From: Pirellulales bacterium
GTDB lineage: Bacteria; Planctomycetota; Planctomycetia; Pirellulales; Thermoguttaceae
Length of the DNA: 6,323 nt
Reading direction: 5' to 3'
Assembly (NCBI GenBank): GCA_030605745.1
Contig: JAUWHT010000442.1
Coordinates: 1 to 6,323, forward strand
Positions 1 through 5,765 of this stretch are shown here, piece after piece (positions within the stretch are counted from its first letter, which is position 1; each line of letters opens with the position of its first letter). The notes below the pieces were generated by a model. It did not search any database, was not told the DNA's origin, and saw nothing but the letters and a program-made list of their open reading frames with translations. The position numbers and the translations under genes are program-made.

Positions 1-51
1 GTAGTAAGCTGCATGGGTCGGCCTCCTTGCCTGCGGGAATGTTTTGTGACG

Positions 52-58
52 GTTGAAT
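52..58 (+). other. candidate integron core site (right end of an upstream attC)
   Basis: The heptamer GTTGAAT fits the integron core-site consensus GTTRRRY (R-prime box). It lies 3 bases before the ATG of the first cassette ORF, where the right edge of a preceding attC would be expected. No matching RYYYAAC box is visible between 1 and 51, so the left arm would have to lie outside the window. A heptamer this degenerate is common by chance. The call rests on its position relative to the better-supported attC sites at 298-367 and 1785-1842. Confidence 0.35.
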
Positions 59-61
59 CAC

Positions 62-292
62 ATGCTATCCCAAATTGGCCTGGAGGCCGATACCATTTCA
101 GCTACATTTCGAGCCCGAAAATGTGCAAAACTTGAACTAACGGCACAAAGGTATTTCAGAACAATAAGAAAAGGGGGTAGGGTTGTAGGCAACGCCGGTC
201 CATGCCCTTCATGCAAAGGAGTATCATCGTGGCAAGAATGGTATGAGGCAAGCAAGGACGCGGAAAAGAAATGGTGGCAGTTCTGGAAATAG
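62..292 (+). CDS. small cassette-borne hypothetical protein with a CPxC pair (76 aa)
   Basis: I do not recognise this protein. From the ATG at 62 it is 76 residues long, basic and soluble. It has one C-P-S-C pair at residues 48-51 and a tryptophan-rich lysine-containing tail (KKWWQFWK). One CPxC pair alone could be half of a zinc site completed by a partner or dimer, but that is inference. The frame is open from position 50, and a TTG at 53 would add three residues. I prefer the ATG because the TTG lies inside the candidate core site. No good Shine-Dalgarno precedes either start, which is common for cassette genes whose start abuts the core site. The stop (290-292) falls 5 bases before the left box of an attC-like site, so the gene fills its cassette. 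GC over 61-300 is about 47 %, clearly below the chromosomal genes to the right, which suggests acquisition. It could instead be a spurious ORF, since its third positions show no strong bias. Confidence 0.55.
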   Translation: MLSQIGLEADTISATFRARKCAKLELTAQRYFRTIRKGGRVVGNAGPCPSCKGVSSWQEWYEASKDAEKKWWQFWK

Positions 293-297
293 AATTT

Positions 298-367
298 GCC
301 GAACAAAGGCCTGCACACTTACCACATACCCACAGCGGGTGAGCCGAAGGTGCGGCATGAGTTAGGC
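298..367 (+). other. attC: attC recombination site (integron cassette A)
   Basis: This is a 70-bp imperfect palindrome with attC architecture. The left outer box is GCCGAAC (298-304) and the right outer box is GTTAGGC (361-367), an exact GTTRRRY core site. They are complementary at six of seven positions, including the essential AAC/GTT. The inner arms are GCCTGCAC (309-316) and GTGCGGC (350-356), which pair fully except for one unpaired T at 312. A single extra base in the left L box is the classic attC asymmetry that orients the folded bottom strand. Spacers between outer and inner boxes are 4 bases on each side. The length is within the usual attC range of roughly 57-141 bp. The site starts just after the stop of the 76-aa ORF and ends 20 bases before the next start codon, as expected between two cassettes. 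Recombination would occur between G361 and T362. Confidence 0.78.
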
Positions 368-374
368 AGCAAGA

Positions 375-380
375 AAGGAG
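375..380 (+). promoter_or_regulatory. ribosome binding site of the HEAT-repeat gene
   Basis: AAGGAG lies 7 bases before the ATG at 388. It is a strong Shine-Dalgarno match and fixes that start. It lies inside cassette B, just right of the attC core, so the cassette carries its own translation signal. Confidence 0.75.
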
Positions 381-387
381 AGATGCT

Positions 388-984
388 ATGGCGTGGTTCA
401 GTGCATTGTTCGGGACGAAACGCGAGACGAGACGAACTGCGGGCAAAGCAAACGGCATGACTCATCTCATTGCCGAATTGCACTCTGGGGACGAGAAAGC
501 CAGAGCCGACGCGGCGGTGAGGCTCCATGAACATCCTTCCGATCAGGCTGTGGAGGCGCTGGGCAAAGCTCTGTCGGACGAATCCCAGGATGTCAGAGAC
601 AACGCAGCAGAATCCCTTCGCGTTATGATTGTCAGAGGATACCGAAAGATCGCTCCTGCTCCGCTGATCGACGCATTGAAGCGGGAACCGAGGAGGGTTG
701 CCCTGCGCAGTTGCCTTCGTGAACTGGGCTTCGAGCACAAGATCGAGGAAGTCATGCAGCAGCAGTTCCGCGACGCTCCGAAATACACGGCTCGTTGCAT
801 GCCGTTTGGATGCCCGAAATGCGGGATGCAAATCACAAGAGTTCCCTCTTGGCCAGAAAGCGGGAACTCAGTTCCATTCTATGCTCAGGGTGACCTGGGC
901 CAATCCGGAGCCTATCATATCGAATTCGTGTGTCCCGCCTGCAAGAAGCAGGTCTTCGTGGTGTGGGACAGCGATCCGAGGTGA
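388..984 (+). CDS. HEAT-repeat protein with C-terminal zinc-knuckle motif (198 aa)
   Basis: Residues about 25-95 form HEAT/PBS-lyase-type helical repeats: an 'E-K-A-R-A-D-A-A-V-R-L' helix is followed by 'Q-A-V-E-A-L-G-K-A-L-S-D-E-S-Q-D-V-R-D-N-A-A-E-S-L'. This is the usual pattern of paired helices with a D-x-V-R turn, which in this superfamily serves protein-protein contact. The C-terminal third has two C-P-x-C pairs (C142/C145 and C182/C185) about 36 residues apart, arranged as a zinc ribbon and ending in hydrophobic beta strands. The N-terminus (MAWFSALFGT, then basic residues) is a short amphipathic segment that could touch the membrane. There is no signal peptide. The exact role is unknown; a scaffold or adaptor is the plausible reading. 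The start is set by the AAGGAG at 375-380. A second cassette gene follows 63 bases downstream on the same strand with the same type of N-terminus, so the two are probably co-transcribed. Sampled GC is about 58 %. Confidence 0.85.
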   Translation: MAWFSALFGTKRETRRTAGKANGMTHLIAELHSGDEKARADAAVRLHEHPSDQAVEALGKALSDESQDVRDNAAESLRVMIVRGYRKIAPAPLIDALKREPRRVALRSCLRELGFEHKIEEVMQQQFRDAPKYTARCMPFGCPKCGMQITRVPSWPESGNSVPFYAQGDLGQSGAYHIEFVCPACKKQVFVVWDSDPR

Positions 985-1006
985 AAGAGAGTTCAACCGT
1001 GAGTCG

Positions 1007-1021
1007 CCCGCTACATGCGGG
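1007..1021 (+). other. small hairpin between the two cassette B genes
   Basis: CCCGC and GCGGG (5 bp) flank the loop TACAT. There is no following T-run, so a rho-independent terminator is unlikely. The hairpin sits 26 bases before the next ATG and could shape translation of the second gene or be what is left of a central attC stem (compare GTTCAAC at 991-997). It may also be chance. Confidence 0.3.
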
Positions 1022-1047
1022 TCTGTGGTACGCGAAAGGAGCTTACA

Positions 1048-1749
1048 ATGGGATGGCTAACGAGACTCTTCGGAACAGGAGAAGATGCGAGCAAGACGAC
1101 TGCGAACCGCAGCAAGAAGAACATCCTCGACGTTTTGGAGACAGCGGAAGGCGAGACGGCACTCTACGAGATCATAAAGACACGTTCAGCCTCCGAGGTC
1201 GAGTCATTTCTTGCAACGTTTCCATTCGACGAGTTGCGTCTCGATTCAGCGTCAGTCCAGTCGGACTTCCCCCATCACAAGCGGTTCGAACTGATCACCT
1301 GGTTTGCCGAAATCCTTGTGCAGTACGAGACGATCCGAACACAACGGCGAGAGAAAAAGCTACCCAGTTCGTTTCCTGCAAAACGACTGGGTGAGGTACT
1401 CCTGCCTCGCCTCATGGCTTTTCTACGACGGCAGCATGAGGTTGACATTACTCACTCGCTTCGGATCCGCCTCTACGAACTCGCCATGGAGTTCATGCGT
1501 GCCGAGCGAGATGCGGAAGCCCTCGAATGTCTCTTGGTTTCTCGACCGAGCATTAAGGAAGACCACGACGCATGGATTCTTGGTTGTCGCTACAACATAG
1601 CCATGACCACGAAGCGAAAGGTTGACCTAACTGCGGCAATCACAGACGCGGAGAACATCATAAGCGGCAAGGTGAACGTGCCGGAGGCGTTCAAGACTGG
1701 AGCAAGGCAAATGCTGGAGAGGTTGAGGTCTGTCAATGCAACCGGATGA
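1048..1749 (+). CDS. hypothetical alpha-helical protein with MGWLTRLFGT N-terminus (233 aa)
   Basis: I do not recognise the family. The frame also offers an ATG at 1015, but I chose 1048 because GAAAGGAG (1034-1041) lies 6 bases upstream, and because the resulting N-terminus MGWLTRLFGT closely matches MAWFSALFGT of the preceding gene. The predicted protein is 233 residues, soluble and strongly charged. After a Lys/Asn-rich linker (about residues 14-25) it appears almost wholly helical. Residues about 135-225 look like TPR- or HEAT-type helical pairs ('L-R-I-R-L-Y-E-L-A-M-E-F-M-R-A-E-R-D-A-E-A-L-E-C-L'). I see no catalytic motif, cysteine cluster or membrane segment. It ends 35 bases before an attC-like site and shares the cassette with the HEAT gene upstream. 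GC of a 240-base sample is about 54 %. Joint packaging suggests the two proteins act together, perhaps as a helical-repeat pair at the membrane, which is inference. Confidence 0.8.
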   Translation: MGWLTRLFGTGEDASKTTANRSKKNILDVLETAEGETALYEIIKTRSASEVESFLATFPFDELRLDSASVQSDFPHHKRFELITWFAEILVQYETIRTQRREKKLPSSFPAKRLGEVLLPRLMAFLRRQHEVDITHSLRIRLYELAMEFMRAERDAEALECLLVSRPSIKEDHDAWILGCRYNIAMTTKRKVDLTAAITDAENIISGKVNVPEAFKTGARQMLERLRSVNATG

Positions 1750-1764
1750 TGGTTTTCACCTGGT

Positions 1765-1779
1765 AGAGTGCCACACTCT
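1765..1779 (+). terminator. hairpin after the last cassette gene (weak terminator candidate)
   Basis: A perfect 6-bp stem AGAGTG/CACTCT encloses the 3-base loop CCA and is followed by GATTT. It lies 15 bases after the stop of the 233-aa gene and just before the attC-like site. The stem is short and modest in GC and the T-run is poor, so termination is possible but not secure. Confidence 0.35.
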
Positions 1780-1784
1780 GATTT

Positions 1785-1842
1785 GCCCAACAACCGGCTG
1801 CAGCGGACGACGTTCCGCCGCCGCTGAGCCGCACCGTTGGCC
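1785..1842 (+). other. attC: attC recombination site (integron cassette B, right end of array)
   Basis: This is a 58-bp attC-like palindrome. The left outer box is GCCCAAC (1785-1791), an exact RYYYAAC. The right outer box is GTTGGCC (1836-1842), one base off the complement and one position off the GTTRRRY consensus. The inner arms pair over 11 bp: CGGCTGCAGCGG (1795-1806) with CCGCTGAGCCG (1821-1831). The only irregularity is one unpaired G at 1800, the extrahelical base expected in the left L arm of attC. Spacers between outer and inner boxes are 3 and 4 bases, with a short central loop. The length is close to that of the well-known class 1 aadA-type sites. No further cassette-like ORF or attC follows on the plus strand, so this probably marks the distal boundary between the array and the chromosome. 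Confidence 0.75.
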
Positions 1843-1880
1843 GGATCGTTGTCCAGATGGACCCGCCGCAACTGCCTGCT

Positions 1881-1911
1881 CTACGCGCCGGGCAAGCCCA
1901 GCCGCTACACG
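1881..1911 (+). repeat. REP-like GC-rich repeat, copy 1
   Basis: This 31-base element (core GGGCAAGCCC at 1890-1899, then GCCGCTACACG) matches 5705-5734 at about 27 of 31 positions with one single-base gap. Both copies lie downstream of genes in convergent gaps. It resembles a dispersed REP-type palindromic element, though copy number outside the window cannot be seen. The surrounding gap 1843-1938 shows no gene. Confidence 0.6.
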
Positions 1912-1938
1912 GGTTTCCGATGGATAATATGGGCTAAA

Positions 1939-4335
1939 CTAGCGGCCGCTGCGTACCCGGCCGGTGGCTGATTCGAACTTGGCCCAGAATGGATGCCGGC
2001 GGTCGCCGCGGGTGCGGACGTCTTCTAAGAGGGTTTGCAGGTCGGGCTGGATGAACGGATCGCGGTTGTTCGCCCGCCGGCCGTTGATCACGATGCTTAC
2101 GCGGCGCTTGAAGTCGAGCATTTCGGGCGCGAGCCAGACACTCACGCGGGTGGTGCCGCAACGGACGTAAATCCCATTGTTGGCCGTGATCTTGGCCGAG
2201 ACCTGCACTGCCTGGGTTCCCCGCGGCGGCGGCCAGTCGACCGGATCGACCGTTGCGCGGGCCGGCAGACCGTCCAGTTCCACCCACCAGAAGTAATTGT
2301 CCCACTGCCGCATTGTCGAGCAGGTGAACTGGCGGGGGAAGAAGTTGCGGCGGAAGCGGCCCATCCAGTCGAAAATCCGCAGCACCTCGTCGTAGAAATG
2401 TTCGTGTCCGCGGCCCAGGTACTCGACCACCGTGCAGTTGTAGCCGAGTTTCAGGTAGCGGTCGAGGTCGCGGGCGTTCTTGGTCAGCTTGGCGCCGTCC
2501 AGCTCGCCGCAAACCACGTAAAAGGGCAGCTGCTTGGCATTCTCCCAATAGCGCGAGCAGTAGCGGTCGGCACGGGCAACGATCGGAATCACGCCGGCCC
2601 AGAGATCAGGATGGGCCAGTGCGATGTCCCACGCCGCGTCGCCGCCGATCGAATGACCGGTCAAAAACACACGGTCCGTGTCGACGGCGAACCGCCGACA
2701 GGCATCGCGTAACGGGTTCAACACGGCCGCATGTTCCCGGGCGGAGTACTCGTACTTCTTCTGATGTTCGGCAGTCCACTCGGGGGCGATCACAATGTAG
2801 CCGTGTCGGGTGGCCTGGCCCAAGCGCCAACCGTCCTCGGTCCATGCGCCCGCCCACCAATCGATCTGCTGCCCGGCGGTTGTGCCGGCGCCGCGTAAGG
2901 TGAGGATCGTCGGATAGCTTCGATGGGGGTCGTACTCCGGCGGAAGCTGCACGAGGTAGCGGACCGGCGGCTCTTTGGCCAGCCCGGGCACCTCCAGGTT
3001 GTAGAACCCCGGCCGATTGGGCGAGACTGGCTCGGGCGGGTCAAGCGGCGGTTTCATCCGCGCAAGCAGCCCTGCCACCAGTCCCGGCACGGCAGCTTCC
3101 TGGCTGCGGAGTTGGGCGAAGATTCGTGCCCGGCTGAGCTTCACCGGCTCGCACAGATACTCCCGGACCAGGCTGCGGACCTTCCAGAGCGACAGCGCCA
3201 CCGGCAGTTTCACCGTCGCCGCATCGCTGCCGAGCAGCCAGCCGCTTACGGCCAGCGAGAGCTTCTCTTGTGGCAACAGGTTAGGATCGCCCACGTTCTG
3301 CCGGAACGCCGTCAACCGGCCCAATGTGTTGATGTTAAGCTCGGCAGATATCTCCTTGCGAATTGGCCCGATCCGCTCCCGGACCGTATCGTCCTTGACT
3401 TTCGCCAGCAGGGCGTCGAATTGCTTGAGGACTTCGTCGCGGCGGGCCTTCAGCGTTTTGTACTGTTCGGTCATCTCGCGGACCGCCTGGAGTATCTCAC
3501 CGGCAACTTCTTCGGAGGGAAACTTTTCGAGCTTCTGAAACACAAGCTGATGCTGCCCGGCCTTGCGTCGCAGTTCCAACTCCGACAGCAACCGCTGCAC
3601 GCCAAGCTGCCGCAGCGATCGAATCGAAGGTGCCAACTGCTGCTCGATGTCCGCTCGGTCGGGAAAGGCCTCCAGGATGGCTTCTAGCGCCTCCCTGGCC
3701 TCGGTGTAGTGCTCGCTTTGCAGGTAGAACCGGGCGATTTTCTTGCGATGCTCGATGTCGTTGACGTCGATCTGCTTCATCAAGATCTTGTGCAACACGT
3801 CGCGGGGAATCGAACTGGTGGCGATCCGCATGTCCCAGATGTGCGAGATTCCCTCGACCTTAGTCCACTTCGGCGTGATCAGGGTGATACCCTGGATGGT
3901 GTCCACCGGTCCTCGGGGAGTATTGAACGTGAAAATCCGTCGGCCGAACTCGTCGAACGGCTTGATGCGGATCACCGGTCCGACGCTCTTTACCCGGCGC
4001 CCGGCGCGAAGCGACCGCTGGCGGATGTTGAACTTCTCCTCGACCACCTGGTCGAGATTTGCCTGGCGGACCTCCCGGATCTGCCGCTTGGAGACAAAAG
4101 TCCGCCGCAGGTCGTCGTCTACCAGCAGAATCAGCCGCAGGGGACCGGCGCCGTTGGGATCGGGTGCCTGGGGCTGGTCGGCCAGGCTGGCGACCGCGCC
4201 CAGGCTGCCCTTGAGTATCCGGCCGTCCTTCAGCAGGACCTCGGCAGCCGACGCCTCGGCAGCCAGATTCCACCCGGCCGCGCATAGGACCACCCCGATC
4301 CACGTTTTGTGAAATCTACGGCCGATGCGGCACAT
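1939..4335 (-). CDS. secreted alpha/beta-hydrolase (esterase-type) with long N-terminal extension (798 aa)
   Basis: Residues 1-31 form a signal peptide (basic MCRIGRRFHK, hydrophobic core, then ASAAE with likely cleavage near 30), so the protein is exported. Residues about 33-160 hold a beta-rich region beginning VLLKDGRILKGSL, a start often seen in planctomycete exported proteins. Residues 190-340 are helical and partly coiled-coil (TPR-like near 200-225). Residues about 458-665 are an alpha/beta-hydrolase domain of the esterase/PHB-depolymerase-like kind. It has strand YLVQLPPEYDP, the nucleophile elbow GHSIGG with Ser562, an acid candidate Asp613 in GELDG, and a catalytic His in GRGHEHF (His644 likely, His646 possible). 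The C-terminus (about 670-798) is a Trp-rich, beta-rich module of unknown role. The likely reaction is hydrolysis of an ester or similar bond in an extracellular substrate; the substrate cannot be told. The ATG at 4335 gives an intact signal peptide, with only a weak AGAGAAA-type ribosome site. It converges on the integron array. Sampled GC is about 68 %. Confidence 0.9.
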   Translation of the reverse strand: MCRIGRRFHKTWIGVVLCAAGWNLAAEASAAEVLLKDGRILKGSLGAVASLADQPQAPDPNGAGPLRLILLVDDDLRRTFVSKRQIREVRQANLDQVVEEKFNIRQRSLRAGRRVKSVGPVIRIKPFDEFGRRIFTFNTPRGPVDTIQGITLITPKWTKVEGISHIWDMRIATSSIPRDVLHKILMKQIDVNDIEHRKKIARFYLQSEHYTEAREALEAILEAFPDRADIEQQLAPSIRSLRQLGVQRLLSELELRRKAGQHQLVFQKLEKFPSEEVAGEILQAVREMTEQYKTLKARRDEVLKQFDALLAKVKDDTVRERIGPIRKEISAELNINTLGRLTAFRQNVGDPNLLPQEKLSLAVSGWLLGSDAATVKLPVALSLWKVRSLVREYLCEPVKLSRARIFAQLRSQEAAVPGLVAGLLARMKPPLDPPEPVSPNRPGFYNLEVPGLAKEPPVRYLVQLPPEYDPHRSYPTILTLRGAGTTAGQQIDWWAGAWTEDGWRLGQATRHGYIVIAPEWTAEHQKKYEYSAREHAAVLNPLRDACRRFAVDTDRVFLTGHSIGGDAAWDIALAHPDLWAGVIPIVARADRYCSRYWENAKQLPFYVVCGELDGAKLTKNARDLDRYLKLGYNCTVVEYLGRGHEHFYDEVLRIFDWMGRFRRNFFPRQFTCSTMRQWDNYFWWVELDGLPARATVDPVDWPPPRGTQAVQVSAKITANNGIYVRCGTTRVSVWLAPEMLDFKRRVSIVINGRRANNRDPFIQPDLQTLLEDVRTRGDRRHPFWAKFESATGRVRSGR

Positions 4336-4419
4336 CGCGGGGTTTCTCTGGATTTAGCAGGAACTTACCCTATTCTTATTGTGTTCGCCTGCGAGGTCAA
4401 GTCAAGCAAACGGGGCTCG

Positions 4420-4476
4420 ATAGCCGGGGGACAACGTCCCGCGGGCGCCCCCGCGACGCGTTGCGCGGGCGGCTAT
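4420..4476. repeat. nested GC-rich palindrome in the divergent intergenic region
   Basis: Outer arms ATAGCCG (4420-4426) and CGGCTAT (4470-4476) enclose two perfect hairpins side by side: GGGAC-AAC-GTCCC (4428-4440) and GCGGG-CGCC-CCCGC (4441-4454). A third imperfect palindrome sits around GACGCGTTGCGC (4455-4466). The fold would be a multi-branched cloverleaf. It lies between the divergent hydrolase and membrane-protein genes, upstream of the candidate promoter. It could be a REP/MITE-like element, a bidirectional terminator or a regulator site. Nothing identifies which. Confidence 0.5.
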
Positions 4477-4504
4477 TGTCAAACAGGTGTCTGACCTGGG
4501 CACC

Positions 4505-4533
4505 TTGACACCGACCGTAACGTTCCGCAAAAT
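4505..4533 (+). promoter_or_regulatory. candidate sigma-70-type promoter for the two-gene unit
   Basis: A perfect TTGACA (4505-4510) is followed after 17 bases by CAAAAT (4528-4533), which matches TATAAT at four of six positions. Transcription would start near 4540, just ahead of the AGAGGAA ribosome site (4544-4550) and the ATG at 4556. This would give a very short leader. Planctomycete promoters often diverge from this consensus, so the call is tentative. Confidence 0.35.
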
Positions 4534-4555
4534 TGGGAGAAATAGAGGAAATATT

Positions 4556-4801
4556 ATGAGCCCAAAGCTGGTCTCCCGACGGGGCATCCTGTTTCTGATC
4601 GCCGGGGCCCTGATATTACCGAACGCTGTACTGGTCAGCCTGGCCGTGTCATCACTTCTGGGGGCAATGGGGGACGCTACGGGTGGTGTCGTGCTGAAGT
4701 ATGTAGCTTGGGGCTGTGGCACTCTCTGGGCAGTCGATCTGATTTCCTTGCTGGTGGTGGTGGGGCTGAATTCGTTGATCGACCGCGACGAGCGCGAGTG
4801 A
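4556..4801 (+). CDS. small two-TM membrane protein (81 aa)
   Basis: This 81-residue protein has a short positive N-terminus (MSPKLVSRRG) and two hydrophobic segments, about residues 11-37 and 45-74. It ends in a charged tail (DRDERE). By the positive-inside rule both ends are probably cytoplasmic. I do not recognise a family. The frame is open further upstream to a GTG at 4487, but I chose the ATG at 4556 because AGAGGAA (4544-4550) is well placed before it and the residues upstream look non-coding. The next gene starts 10 bases after the stop, so the two are very likely an operon. Its partner also has a membrane segment, so a shared membrane complex is possible but unproven. Confidence 0.75.
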   Translation: MSPKLVSRRGILFLIAGALILPNAVLVSLAVSSLLGAMGDATGGVVLKYVAWGCGTLWAVDLISLLVVVGLNSLIDRDERE

Positions 4802-4811
4802 GTCTGGAATC

Positions 4812-5693
4812 ATGCCCATTCGATTCCATTGCAAGCGTTGTAACCAGTTGCTCGGTATAGCCAGCCGGAAGGCCGGTAGCGAGATCCAGTGTCCCAAGTG
4901 CAGGATCACGCAGATTGTGCCGAGCGAGGAAGCGGCGTTAGCGACCACGGCCATGAACCGGTCCGCCAGGCCCCAGGAAACGGTCGAAGCCAATTCGGAC
5001 CTGGTGGTCTATGACGACGAGCCGGCTGCGATCGAGACGCCGTGGCAGCGATCGGTGGAGCAGGTGACGTCGCCACCGGTGCCCCGTAGAATGATTCTCT
5101 ACCCCCGACGGACCCTCTACGTCCAGGGGCTATTGTTCGTGATACTGGCGGTGGTGGCCTTTGGCTCCGGCTATTTCATCGGCCGCGGTGACGCCAACTA
5201 CCAGGAACAAATCCGCCAGGAAGAGGCTGCCAAAGAGCTGGTCTGGGTCGAGGGGCAACTAGTCTACAAACCGGGCACCGGCCGGCTCGTCGGCGACGAG
5301 AACGCCGTGATTATCGCCTTGCGGGAGGGCAAGCTGCCCGAAAAGAAGATGAAGATTGACGGTATTCGTCCCCGCGATCCGCCGCTTGAAAATCACAGTA
5401 CCATCCGTACGATCAGAGAGAAGCTCGACGGGGCCTACGTCCGGGCCGACGCCTCGGGGGTCTTCGCGATGGCGGTGCCCGACCAGGGCAAGTATTGGCT
5501 GCTGATCATCTCCGCCCATGCCGAACGACCCAAGCAGGATGATATCGACGAAGTGGACCTGGCCGAAATGGACAAGTATTTCACTCTGCCGGATCACCTG
5601 ATCGGCCGCTATGAGTACCGCTGGGGCTTGAAGGAGATCAACATCGGTTTCAGTCCGATCGAGATCGACTTCAGCCGCCGCGGGCAGGAGTAG
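4812..5693 (+). CDS. zinc-ribbon, single-TM protein with carboxypeptidase-regulatory-like domain (293 aa)
   Basis: The N-terminus (about residues 1-35) is a zinc ribbon with C7-x2-C10 and C27-x2-C30 in the form I-R-F-H-C-K-R-C...I-Q-C-P-K-C, a cytoplasmic head common in planctomycete membrane proteins. A charged and proline-containing linker runs to about residue 95. One transmembrane helix follows at about 102-124 (LYVQGLLFVILAVVAFGSGY). Residues 125-145 are a helical charged stalk. Residues about 145-285 form a beta-rich domain (VEGQLVYKPGTGR...GDENAVIIAL...YVRADASGVFAMAVPDQGKYWLLIISAHAERP) that resembles the carboxypeptidase-regulatory-like/Ig-type fold of planctomycete lipid- and wall-associated proteins. 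It would lie outside the cytoplasmic membrane. I see no enzyme motif, so the function is unknown; a structural or signal-linking membrane protein is plausible. The ATG at 4812 lies 10 bases after the upstream stop with a weak ribosome site, suggesting translational coupling. Confidence 0.85.
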   Translation: MPIRFHCKRCNQLLGIASRKAGSEIQCPKCRITQIVPSEEAALATTAMNRSARPQETVEANSDLVVYDDEPAAIETPWQRSVEQVTSPPVPRRMILYPRRTLYVQGLLFVILAVVAFGSGYFIGRGDANYQEQIRQEEAAKELVWVEGQLVYKPGTGRLVGDENAVIIALREGKLPEKKMKIDGIRPRDPPLENHSTIRTIREKLDGAYVRADASGVFAMAVPDQGKYWLLIISAHAERPKQDDIDEVDLAEMDKYFTLPDHLIGRYEYRWGLKEINIGFSPIEIDFSRRGQE

Positions 5694-5704
5694 GGCGAAG
5701 ACCG

Positions 5705-5734
5705 CTGCGCGGGGGCAAGCCCCGCCGCTACACG
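5705..5734 (+). repeat. REP-like GC-rich repeat, copy 2
   Basis: This is the second copy of the element at 1881-1911. At its centre is the perfect hairpin GGGGC-AA-GCCCC (5712-5723), followed by GCCGCTACACG. It begins 11 bases after the stop of the zinc-ribbon gene and lies between that gene and the converging DUF1559 remnant. It may therefore act as a bidirectional transcript end, though no T-run follows. Confidence 0.6.
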
Positions 5735-5741
5735 TCGAAGT

Positions 5742-5762
5742 CGGAATCCGAATTCCGAATTC
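5742..5762 (+). repeat. three tandem 7-mers (CGGAATC, CGAATTC, CGAATTC)
   Basis: Three consecutive heptamers run from 5742 to 5762, the last two identical (CGAATTC) and the first a two-base variant. The block follows the REP-like copy directly and stops 3 bases before the stop codon of the DUF1559 remnant. It is most likely an inert microrepeat or the edge of an inserted repeat unit. Confidence 0.6.
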
Positions 5763-5765
5763 TGG

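Noticed and set aside
319..831. 170-aa minus-strand frame across attC and the HEAT gene
   Set aside because: It is antisense to a gene with a strong ribosome site and HEAT/zinc-knuckle motifs, and it runs through the attC palindrome.
1015..1047. Upstream ATG for the 233-aa gene
   Set aside because: It lies in a hairpin loop with no ribosome site, whereas the ATG at 1048 has GAAAGGAG at the right distance and gives the N-terminus shared with the neighbouring gene.
2923..3687. 254-aa plus-strand open frame
   Set aside because: It lies wholly antisense to the 798-aa hydrolase, whose signal peptide and catalytic motifs are clear. It is Arg/Leu/Gln-rich without any recognisable motif, as expected for a shadow frame in GC-rich DNA.
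3709..4312. Two overlapping plus-strand frames of about 190 aa opposite the hydrolase N-terminus
   Set aside because: Both overlap the hydrolase coding strand and show low-complexity composition with no ribosome site or domain.
4487..4555. GTG start extending the two-TM protein by 23 residues
   Set aside because: The extension covers the candidate promoter and ribosome site of the ATG at 4556 and has no ribosome site of its own.
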